This document shows positions 16,483-24,412 of a stretch of DNA of 25,893 nt, in pieces; the stretch's first letter is position 1; each line of letters starts with the position of its first letter. The stretch is from contig CAMLGR010000055.1 of the NCBI GenBank assembly GCA_946479615.1, forward strand, positions 1 through 25,893, read 5' to 3'. The translations under genes and the position numbers were made by a program. The DNA is from an uncultured Bacteroidota bacterium. GTDB taxonomy: Bacteria > Bacteroidota > Bacteroidia > Chitinophagales > Chitinophagaceae. Below the pieces are notes generated by a model that was not told where the DNA came from, searched no databases, and worked only from the letters and a program-made list of their open reading frames with translations.

Positions 16483-17973
16483 ATGATACAACGAATAACG
16501 ATACGGTTCATGTTGCTGGTGATGGTGCTTTCAGCAGGTTCCTGTAAAAAATGGCTGGACCTGCAGCCACAGGATGGTATTACCGGAGCAGAGTTCTGGA
16601 AAACAAAAGAACAGGTGCAGGCTGCTGTGACCGGGTGCTATGCTTCTTTGCTGGGTGGCAGCCGGCCCATTGCTGAATTACTTTTCCTCTGGGGAGAGCT
16701 AAGAGCCGATATGGTGACGCCGACCACCAGCACCTCTAGTGAAGAGATCGATATCATCAATGTAAATATTCTTCCTACTAATTCCATTTGCAACTGGAGA
16801 CCTTTATATCAAACGATCAATTATTGCAATTCGGTTATTGACTTCGCCCCCGGTGTATTGCAAAAAGATCCAACGTTTACACAAGCGGCATTAAAGGAAT
16901 ACCTGGCAGAAGCCAAAACGATCCGCGCGCTGATGTATTTCTATCTCGCCCGCACATTCGGCAATGTACCGCTGAAATTAACTTCTACTTCCAGCGATCA
17001 GGAAATTACGCAGATCGCGAAGAGTACACAGCAGGAGGTACTGACACAGGTATTGAAAGATCTTTCAGAAGCAGAACCCGATGCATTGATCACGTATGGT
17101 AATGTGCCTGCGGATAAAGGAAGAGTGACCAAATACACTATCAATGCGATGCAGGCCGATGTATACCTGTGGCTGGATAAATATGAAGAATGTATTACTG
17201 CCTGCGACAAGATCATCAACTCCAATAAATTTGGTTTAATAGATGGCACCAGTCCCAATGCCTGGTTCAACACTTTATATGTCAATGGCAATTCGAACGA
17301 AAGCATTTTCGAATTGCAATTCGACCAGCAAAAACTCAATCCTTTCTATACGATCATGACCACGGCGCGCCGTCGTTTGCAGGTGAGTTCCATCGTGATG
17401 GATGAGATGTATGGGGTTGATTTTATTGTTCCCGAAAATAAAGATATCCGTGGCGATGGCGCTTCCGTACGGTCAACCGATAATACGATCTGGAAATTTA
17501 TCGGGTTGAATAGCAGTAACAGCCGTCCACAGGAGCAATCCTATGCGCACTGGCCCCTGTACCGTTATGCCGATATATTCATGATGAAAGCGGAAGCGCT
17601 TAACCAGCAGGGTCATGGATCAGAGGCGCTTTCTCTTTTATATGCGATCCGCACAAGAGCACATGCACTGGCACTGACCGATGATGCTCCTGACGCCAAT
17701 GATAAAACAGCGGTGGCTGATTTCATTATCAAAGAAAGAGCGCGTGAGTTTTCATTTGAAGGGAAAAGATGGTTTGATATGCTGCGTAATGCGAAAAGAA
17801 ATAATTACGAGCGTCTTGACCTGTTGCTGAATATGATATCGGGAACGGTGCCGCCCGACCGGCAGCAATCGGCGATTGTCAAATTCCGGGATAAGAACTG
17901 CCATTACCTGCCGATCTATTTCTACGAATTGCAAACGGATAAATTATTAGTACAAAATCCTTTTTACAAATAA
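16483..17973 (+). CDS. SusD/RagB-family surface lipoprotein of the FAS1 operon (first)
   Basis: 496 residues, normal for the family. The lipoprotein signal ends at lipobox SAGSC with Cys21, followed by KKWLDLQPQDGI, a common SusD mature start. The N-terminal helical region includes EFWKTKEQVQAAVTGCYASL. The C-terminal half has the TPR-like helix YADIFMMKAEALNQQG and the family motif ERAREFSFEGKRWFDMLRN (418-436), ending in LLVQNPFYK. It follows its SusC by 19 bp and precedes a FAS1 lipoprotein gene by 14 bp, so the three are probably co-transcribed. It should form the extracellular lid of the upstream SusC. The ligand is unknown; nothing suggests degeneration. Confidence 0.96.
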   Translation: MIQRITIRFMLLVMVLSAGSCKKWLDLQPQDGITGAEFWKTKEQVQAAVTGCYASLLGGSRPIAELLFLWGELRADMVTPTTSTSSEEIDIINVNILPTNSICNWRPLYQTINYCNSVIDFAPGVLQKDPTFTQAALKEYLAEAKTIRALMYFYLARTFGNVPLKLTSTSSDQEITQIAKSTQQEVLTQVLKDLSEAEPDALITYGNVPADKGRVTKYTINAMQADVYLWLDKYEECITACDKIINSNKFGLIDGTSPNAWFNTLYVNGNSNESIFELQFDQQKLNPFYTIMTTARRRLQVSSIVMDEMYGVDFIVPENKDIRGDGASVRSTDNTIWKFIGLNSSNSRPQEQSYAHWPLYRYADIFMMKAEALNQQGHGSEALSLLYAIRTRAHALALTDDAPDANDKTAVADFIIKERAREFSFEGKRWFDMLRNAKRNNYERLDLLLNMISGTVPPDRQQSAIVKFRDKNCHYLPIYFYELQTDKLLVQNPFYK

Positions 17974-17987
17974 CAACTGCTTATTGT

Positions 17988-19691
17988 ATGAAAAAGTTTT
18001 TGAAAACACCCGTGCTGTTGCTTGCGATAATCGCCCTCTTGTTTGCCGGCGATGCCTGCAAGAAGACGATGATCGTGGAATCCACGACCAGCGTGGTGAA
18101 TATTTACCAGTACCTGAAAGATCATCCTGATCAGTATTCGATGATCGCCAAAGTGGTTGATAAATCAGGGTTCTCCGGTTTTCTTAATGCCTATGGTTCA
18201 TATACCATGTTTGCACCTACCAATACCGCTGTGCAGGCTTACCTGGCAGAGATCAGCAAGACCAATGTAGACCAGATCACAGAAGCAGAAGCAAAAGATA
18301 TCGTGAAATTTCATTTACTGGAAGATACCCTGACAACGGCTACATTCAAAGATGGCAAGTTGCCGCTGGTAACCATGTATGGACAATATCTTATCACCAG
18401 CATCAGCAATACCGGTGGTGTATCGAGTTTTTCGGTGAACAGGCAGGCGCTGGTAGTAGATCCTAATATCATTACAGGAAATGGTCTTATTCATGGCGTC
18501 GATCATGTATTGAAACCCGCTTCCAAAACAGTAGCGGAACTGGTAAACACAGATCCTAAATATTCTATCTTTAAGCAGGCGCTGGTAGAAACAGGATTTT
18601 ATGATACATTAAATACAATCAATACTACCGATCCTTCTCGTCGTTTCCTGACCCTGCTCGCAGAAACCAACCAGGCATTGCTTGATTCAGGAATTACCGA
18701 TTATGCAGCGCTCAAAGCGAAATATTCACATACAGGCGATCCTAAGAATGCACTCGACAGTTTACACATCTATGTAGCCTATCATATTATTCCCGATGCA
18801 CAATATCTCGCGGATATCGTGTCGGCTACTTCTCATACTTCTTTACAACCATTGGAAGTACTTGCTTCCAAATTAGATGGCGTTAGGGTATTGATCAATG
18901 ATATTGATTTTAATGGTGTACATGAAAACGGGGTAGAGCTTGATCGTGCGGTGAGTGATATTTCTGCTACCAATGGTGTGTTGCATAGCGCGAGGGCGCA
19001 TTTCGCTCCGAAGATACGTGTGCCGACAGCGGTATACTGGGATGTAGCGGATTTCCCGGAAGTTAGAAAGCTGCCGGCTATCTTCCGTCGCGCCAGTTAT
19101 TCATTTCCTTCAGGAACCGTAGCTGATATTACCTGGGAAAAAACAGATACTCCGAATGATCTGAATTATCAGTATACAGGAACTGCTACCAACTTCTTTG
19201 TGAATTATAATGATTACCTGAAATTAAGGATCGGTGCTACCGGTGCCCGTAATTTATGGATACAATTCAAAACACCTCTCATTGTAAAAGGAAAATACAA
19301 AGTATGGGTTTGTTACAGGGCGCAGAAAGGATCGGGTTCGCTGGGAGCGCCGGGCGGTTCTTATTGTCCGACACAGGTGTCGTTCGATGGTGTGCCGCTG
19401 CAAAGACCCGTGACTTTTACCGATCCAAGACCTGTATTATCCGATGGTGAACTGGATGCACTGGGTTGGAAAAGATATACGTCACCGGCTACAAATGATT
19501 ATATGGTGGGCAAATATGTAGGTATTGTAGAGGTAACTACTACCGACAGGCATTTTGTTAAACTGCAGCCACTGGCTGCAGCCGGAACAGGACAGGATGT
19601 GTGTAACCTGGATATGATACATTTTATTCCTATTGACCAGATCCAATACCTGCCCCGCTTTCAGCGTGATGGTGTGCAGGTGTTTTTCTGA
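17988..19691 (+). CDS. FAS1-domain lipoprotein with C-terminal jelly-roll-like domain
   Basis: 567 residues. The lipoprotein signal has Cys24 in FAGDACKK. FAS1 unit 1 (about 37-177) carries SYTMFAPTNTAV and NGLIHGVDHVLKP. FAS1 unit 2 (about 180-345) carries RFLTLLAETNQALL, HIYVAYHIIPD and NGVLHSARAHFAPK. The remaining ~220 residues (347-567) are beta-rich and contain KGKYKVWVCYRA, VSFDGVPLQ, GIVEVTTTDRHFVKLQPLA and LDMIHFIPID. That spacing resembles CBM6/35-like jelly-roll binding modules (strand, ligand loop, final LDxIxxxP strand). This assignment is inference from pattern only. The gene lies 14 bp after a SusD and 31 bp before another FAS1 gene. A role as surface binding protein, analogous in position to SusE/SusF, is plausible. 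Confidence 0.88.
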   Translation: MKKFLKTPVLLLAIIALLFAGDACKKTMIVESTTSVVNIYQYLKDHPDQYSMIAKVVDKSGFSGFLNAYGSYTMFAPTNTAVQAYLAEISKTNVDQITEAEAKDIVKFHLLEDTLTTATFKDGKLPLVTMYGQYLITSISNTGGVSSFSVNRQALVVDPNIITGNGLIHGVDHVLKPASKTVAELVNTDPKYSIFKQALVETGFYDTLNTINTTDPSRRFLTLLAETNQALLDSGITDYAALKAKYSHTGDPKNALDSLHIYVAYHIIPDAQYLADIVSATSHTSLQPLEVLASKLDGVRVLINDIDFNGVHENGVELDRAVSDISATNGVLHSARAHFAPKIRVPTAVYWDVADFPEVRKLPAIFRRASYSFPSGTVADITWEKTDTPNDLNYQYTGTATNFFVNYNDYLKLRIGATGARNLWIQFKTPLIVKGKYKVWVCYRAQKGSGSLGAPGGSYCPTQVSFDGVPLQRPVTFTDPRPVLSDGELDALGWKRYTSPATNDYMVGKYVGIVEVTTTDRHFVKLQPLAAAGTGQDVCNLDMIHFIPIDQIQYLPRFQRDGVQVFF

Positions 19692-19722
19692 TAAATTTTA
19701 CCAAAGTCATTAAATATTCATC

Positions 19723-21174
19723 ATGCGGTTTTATTATAAAAATAGTTTACTTCCCCTGGTTCTTGTTATCGGAATCAGTTCCTGCAAAAAATGGGATGAT
19801 CATATTGCGGTGCCGGATCAAAATCTAAATCTGAACCTGCTGACGGCCATAGAGGCCAACCCACAGTTGAGCAAGTTCCGGGAGTATGTGACGACGACGG
19901 GTCTCGATACCCTGCTTCGTTCCAGCAAAACGTATACGATCTGGGCGCCGGATAATAATGCGATGAATGCGCTGGATCAATCTATAGTTGCTGATAAAGT
20001 GCAGTTAAGATCATTTTTACTGAATCATATTTCCAACCAATCCTATTTTACCCGCGATGTAACGACAGTGCCTATTCGCATACAAATGCTCACCGGTAAG
20101 TATAATAATTTCTCGGCTACCAGGTTCGATGAAGCTACGATCAATACGGCCGATCAGTATGTAAAGAATGGTGTATTGCACGTGATCAGCAAGATCGTTC
20201 CGGTATTGCCCTCGTTATGGGATTTTGTCAATAGCAGTACAGCGCAGTATAACCAGAATGCATTTATCGCCGGATTGAATTTCGAAGGGTTTGATCCTGC
20301 TACAGCGGTTGTTGATAGTATCAGCGCTGTGACTGGTTTGCCGGTCTATCATCCCGGTACAGGTGTAATAATAAAAAATAAATTCAATGAGCGGGTGCAT
20401 GATCTCAGGAATGAAAGTAAACAGTATACTTATTTTGTAATTGCCAATCCTGGCTTTGCACTTGAATCGGATTCGCTGAAAGCCTGGTATGAAACCGGCA
20501 GTACAACCAGCACGGATAGTTTAGCTAAATGGAACACCGTAAGAGACCTGGTTGTTGAAGGAGTTATTGCGCCGGCGGCATTCCCGGGTTTGCTTTCGAA
20601 ATATGGGGTCGCGATCCCTGCTAATCCGGCCAATATCATCGAGACCAAAAAATTGAGTAATGGGATCGTTTATGTCATGAGTACGCTGGATGTAGTGGGC
20701 GTTTCCAAATTAAAGAACATCATGGTGCAGGGTGAACTTCCTACAGGATTTTTATCTGATAAAACGGGTAATACCAATTACCGGGTAAGGCTGAATCCTG
20801 TCACGCACCAGAACTTTACCGATCTGCTGGTCAGTGGTCATGGCGTCCCCGCTTATTATTCTTATTACCGGTTGAATGAGATGCCATCGATCAAATACAA
20901 AGTGTATGCAAGCGCTATCAATGATTTCCAGACAGGTGCGCTGGTACAGAGTATCGTAGTGAAATACGTGACCCCGACAGTGCCGCTGGTTACTTATACC
21001 ACACTGGCGACGCTGGCGCATAATGTGCCTTTGTATACAGCAGCGGGAGCGTATAATGAATTATATCTCGGCGATGTAACGATAGCAAACTATGGTACAC
21101 TGGAAATACAATTGACAGCTACCACTACCGGGCCGATCGTATTGGATTATTTACGACTGGAGCCGGCACCATAA
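19723..21174 (+). CDS. FAS1-domain lipoprotein with C-terminal beta-rich domain
   Basis: 483 residues. The lipoprotein signal has Cys21 in GISSCKKWDDH; CKKWDD resembles the mature start of the first FAS1 protein (CKKKFDD). FAS1 unit 1 (about 35-160) has YTIWAPDNNAM and KNGVLHVISKIVP. FAS1 unit 2 (about 164-325) is more divergent, with YTYFVIANPGF and LSNGIVYVMSTLDVV. The C-terminal part (330-483) is beta-rich with IKYKVYASAI, YLGDVTIANYGTLEIQLTA and a final VLDYLRLEP. The last strand matches the ending of the jelly-roll-like domain in the preceding gene product, so the two proteins probably share an architecture at different divergence. It ends 23 bp before a SusC gene. A binding or adhesion role at the outer surface is inferred. 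Confidence 0.87.
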   Translation: MRFYYKNSLLPLVLVIGISSCKKWDDHIAVPDQNLNLNLLTAIEANPQLSKFREYVTTTGLDTLLRSSKTYTIWAPDNNAMNALDQSIVADKVQLRSFLLNHISNQSYFTRDVTTVPIRIQMLTGKYNNFSATRFDEATINTADQYVKNGVLHVISKIVPVLPSLWDFVNSSTAQYNQNAFIAGLNFEGFDPATAVVDSISAVTGLPVYHPGTGVIIKNKFNERVHDLRNESKQYTYFVIANPGFALESDSLKAWYETGSTTSTDSLAKWNTVRDLVVEGVIAPAAFPGLLSKYGVAIPANPANIIETKKLSNGIVYVMSTLDVVGVSKLKNIMVQGELPTGFLSDKTGNTNYRVRLNPVTHQNFTDLLVSGHGVPAYYSYYRLNEMPSIKYKVYASAINDFQTGALVQSIVVKYVTPTVPLVTYTTLATLAHNVPLYTAAGAYNELYLGDVTIANYGTLEIQLTATTTGPIVLDYLRLEPAP

Positions 21175-21197
21175 ACCGATTAACTAACTTCTTATAC

Positions 21198-24100
21198 ATG
21201 ATCATGCAAGTATTGAAAAAGCTAATTGTCTTCTCGCTTCCCGTGTTTTGGGCATATGGTGCGCAGGCGCAAGCCCTGAACCCTGGTGATTCTGCTACTG
21301 TAGTCAGTAAAAATTATACCAATGCAGTAACGGTAACAGGAAAGATCACAGATGCTGCAAACGGCAAACCATTGCAGGGTGTAAATATTACGTATAAAGA
21401 ATACTCGGCTGCTATCAGTGATAGTCTTGGCGCTTTCAGCCTGCATGTGCCATCGCTGAAAGTACCGATCCGTTTTGAAGCAGATGGTTACCAGCTAAAA
21501 GAAGTATCACTCAATGGAGAAACGACAGTGGTGGTTTCTTTGTATGAAGATACCTATGTTTCGTTTTATGATGTAGCGGTACAACCTATGGGTGTCGTGA
21601 TGAAAAGTAAGACACCTTTTGCCGCGACTTCTTTGCAGGCAAATGGTAACTGGAACAGTATTGCTGAAACGCCTTCCACCTGGTTGCAGGGAAAAGTGGC
21701 GGGGTTGAATGCGATCCGCCGTTCAGGTACACCCAATGAAGGCGCTACCCTCACATTGCGGGGTATTTCTTCTTTGTATGCAAATACACAGCCGCTGATC
21801 GTGGTAGATGGAATTTTATTTGATAACAGGGATTATGGAGGATCGATCATTGCCAACCATTATACCGATCCGTTGTCAACGATCGATGTGCGCGATATAG
21901 ATAATATTACAGTGTTGAAAGACGGCTCTTCCATATACGGTACCAAAGGAGCGAATGGAGTGATCGTTATTACGACAGCCAGGGCAAAAGAACTGGGAAC
22001 CAAAATCGATTTTTCTGTATCCGGCGGTATCAATTTCATTCCTAAAAATATCCCTTTGATGCAGGCCGGTGATTACCGCACCTATCTTTCAGAAATATTG
22101 AAATCAAAAGGATTGAGTGATTCAGCCATCCAGGCAATGCCTTATATGAGTGATGATGTGAATAACCCCGAATATTATAAATATCATAACAATACTGACT
22201 GGCAAAAGCAGGTGTTCAATAAAAGCTATACAAAGAATATTTATTTAAAAGTGACTGGTGGCGATAATATCGCGAAGTATGCCCTGTCGCTTGGGTTTAT
22301 GAATAATGGCAGCATCACCCGTAATACCGATCTGACACGGTATAATATGCGTTTCAATGGCGACCTGAATCTCAGCCGCCGTATGACTGCCACGACCAAC
22401 TTAAGTTTTACGTTTAATGAACAGAATCTGAGAGACCAGGGTCATATATCACCTAAGACCAATCCTGTTTTGCTGGCTTTATTTAAATCACCTCTTGTTC
22501 GCACCAATGATGTGTCGGAAAAAGGGATTGAATCTCCTACGTTTGCCGACAAGGATACGTTTGGTATAGGTAATCCTTTGGCGATAACAAACCTGGCGGA
22601 AGGAAATAGCAAGAGTTATCGTTTCCTGGGTTCTATCGGGTTTAATTACCAGCTTGGTAAAAACCTGGGACTTTCTACTACGTTTGGTGTTACCAATGAT
22701 AAAGTAAGAGAGAACTTTTTTATTCCCCGTAAAGGAGTAGCGAATGATACGTTGAGTACGGATATTGCCGATAGCCGTTTGGGTACTCAATTAACATCGC
22801 TGTTTTCATTATATAATGATACCCGTTTGTCTTTCGACAAGCATATCCGCAATATTCATGAACTGTCATCGCACCTGGGCGTACGTTACCTGTATACCAA
22901 AAGCGAACAGGATTATGGATTGGGCTACAATTCGCCGATCGATGAATTGGTAAGTGTGGGCAATGGAGCGAATTCATTGCGGAGAATAGGCGGGTTCACC
23001 GGCGAATCCAACTGGCTAAGTACTTATTTTAATACCGATTATACCTTTCTCGATAAATATTTCTTTTCTGTGAATGTAGCGGTAGATGGTTCCTCCCGTT
23101 TTGGGAATAATATCCCCGGTGCATTAACGATCAGCGGCAACAAATACGCCGTGCTTCCTTCTGTTGCAGGTGCCTGGTTATTGTCTTCGGAGAAATTTAA
23201 CAGGGGAAAAATGTTTAACCTGCTTAAACTGCGGGCTTCTTATGGATTATCGGGTAATGATGATATCGGTAATTACACGGCCCGTCAGACCTATGTATCA
23301 CAAAACCTGTTGGGTGTACAGGGATTGGTACGTGCAGGTGTAGGTAACAGTCAATTGCAATGGGAAAAAATGCAAAAGCTGAATATCGGTACCGATATCT
23401 CTGTTTTAAATGAACGCGTCAATCTCAGCGTAGATGTTTACCAGCATACCGTAAACAAGATGGTTATTTATGAACCGGCGCCAATCGCATCCGGTTTCGA
23501 TTTTGCGGCTACCAATACCGGCGGCATGAAATTGTCTGGCGTGGAAGTCGCTGCTTCCGTACGCATCATTAATCACCCGGATCTGAAATGGGATGCAGGA
23601 TTTACAATTGCTTCTTCCTCTTCTCATATTACGAAGCTGCCCACGCAAAATATTATTTCCTCCTTTGCCGGCGCATCATATATCACCCGTGTAAATGATC
23701 CGGTTTCATTTTATGGCTATAAGACCAATGGAGTATATGCATCTGATGCCATCGCGTTATCAGAGGGACTTTCGGTGCGTAAACAGGATGGTACACTCGC
23801 AAATTTCAAAGGTGGAGATGTTCGTTTTGCCGATCTGAATAACGATAAGATCATCGACGACCAGGACAGGCAGATCATTGGTAATCCTGCGCCGGATGCT
23901 TTCGGTTCTTTGACTAACCGTGTCAGCTATAAAAAATTCACACTTGAGGCTTTCTTCACGTTTGTTGCCGGTAATGATATATATAATTATACCCGCAACC
24001 AGCTCGAAGCAGTTTCAGGATTTAATAATCAAACCTTATCCGTACTCAATCGCTGGAGATCCAATGGCCAGGTGACTGATGTGCCGAAAGCAACCTGGGG

Positions 24101-24380
24101 CGATCCGATGGGCAACAGCCGTTTTTCTGATCGCTGGATCGAAGACGGTTCTTATATCCGCCTGCGTACGGTGAGCCTTTCCTATAATATACCGGTGCGC
24201 CCGGGTTTTGTGAAATATGCAGTGGTGTATTTCAATGCCAGCAATGTATTTACGATCACGAAATATAAAGGATACGACCCTGAATTCAGCGCTACAGAAA
24301 GCATTTTCGGCCAGGGTATTGATAATGCACTGGAGCCGCAATTCAAGTCCGTACAACTGGGAGTAAGAATCGGTTTATAA
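21198..24380 (+). CDS. SusC/RagA-family TonB-dependent transporter of the FAS1 operon (second)
   Basis: 1060 residues. The signal peptide (MIMQVLKKLIVFSLPVFWAY, then GAQAQ) fits a start at 21198; the ATG at 21204 is an equally possible start two residues later. The carboxypeptidase-regulatory-like domain spans about 44-120 (VTGKITDAANGKPLQGVNIT). The plug (about 145-262) has LTLRGISSLYA, LIVVDGILFD and ITVLKDGSSIYGTKGANGV. The last is two residues shorter than the usual LKDASATAIYGSRG form. No recognisable TonB box is seen: the equivalent segment reads DTYVSFYDVAVQPMGVVM (118-135). The barrel ends VRIGL, so the terminal residue is Leu rather than the usual Phe. A calcium-loop-like motif, DLNNDKIIDDQD, is at 23832-23867. 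The SusD partner starts 32 bp downstream. The gene appears intact although its N-terminal elements are divergent. Confidence 0.94.
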   Translation: MIMQVLKKLIVFSLPVFWAYGAQAQALNPGDSATVVSKNYTNAVTVTGKITDAANGKPLQGVNITYKEYSAAISDSLGAFSLHVPSLKVPIRFEADGYQLKEVSLNGETTVVVSLYEDTYVSFYDVAVQPMGVVMKSKTPFAATSLQANGNWNSIAETPSTWLQGKVAGLNAIRRSGTPNEGATLTLRGISSLYANTQPLIVVDGILFDNRDYGGSIIANHYTDPLSTIDVRDIDNITVLKDGSSIYGTKGANGVIVITTARAKELGTKIDFSVSGGINFIPKNIPLMQAGDYRTYLSEILKSKGLSDSAIQAMPYMSDDVNNPEYYKYHNNTDWQKQVFNKSYTKNIYLKVTGGDNIAKYALSLGFMNNGSITRNTDLTRYNMRFNGDLNLSRRMTATTNLSFTFNEQNLRDQGHISPKTNPVLLALFKSPLVRTNDVSEKGIESPTFADKDTFGIGNPLAITNLAEGNSKSYRFLGSIGFNYQLGKNLGLSTTFGVTNDKVRENFFIPRKGVANDTLSTDIADSRLGTQLTSLFSLYNDTRLSFDKHIRNIHELSSHLGVRYLYTKSEQDYGLGYNSPIDELVSVGNGANSLRRIGGFTGESNWLSTYFNTDYTFLDKYFFSVNVAVDGSSRFGNNIPGALTISGNKYAVLPSVAGAWLLSSEKFNRGKMFNLLKLRASYGLSGNDDIGNYTARQTYVSQNLLGVQGLVRAGVGNSQLQWEKMQKLNIGTDISVLNERVNLSVDVYQHTVNKMVIYEPAPIASGFDFAATNTGGMKLSGVEVAASVRIINHPDLKWDAGFTIASSSSHITKLPTQNIISSFAGASYITRVNDPVSFYGYKTNGVYASDAIALSEGLSVRKQDGTLANFKGGDVRFADLNNDKIIDDQDRQIIGNPAPDAFGSLTNRVSYKKFTLEAFFTFVAGNDIYNYTRNQLEAVSGFNNQTLSVLNRWRSNGQVTDVPKATWGDPMGNSRFSDRWIEDGSYIRLRTVSLSYNIPVRPGFVKYAVVYFNASNVFTITKYKGYDPEFSATESIFGQGIDNALEPQFKSVQLGVRIGL

Positions 24381-24412
24381 AAAATTATTTATTCAAAAAG
24401 CGATCATTGAAT

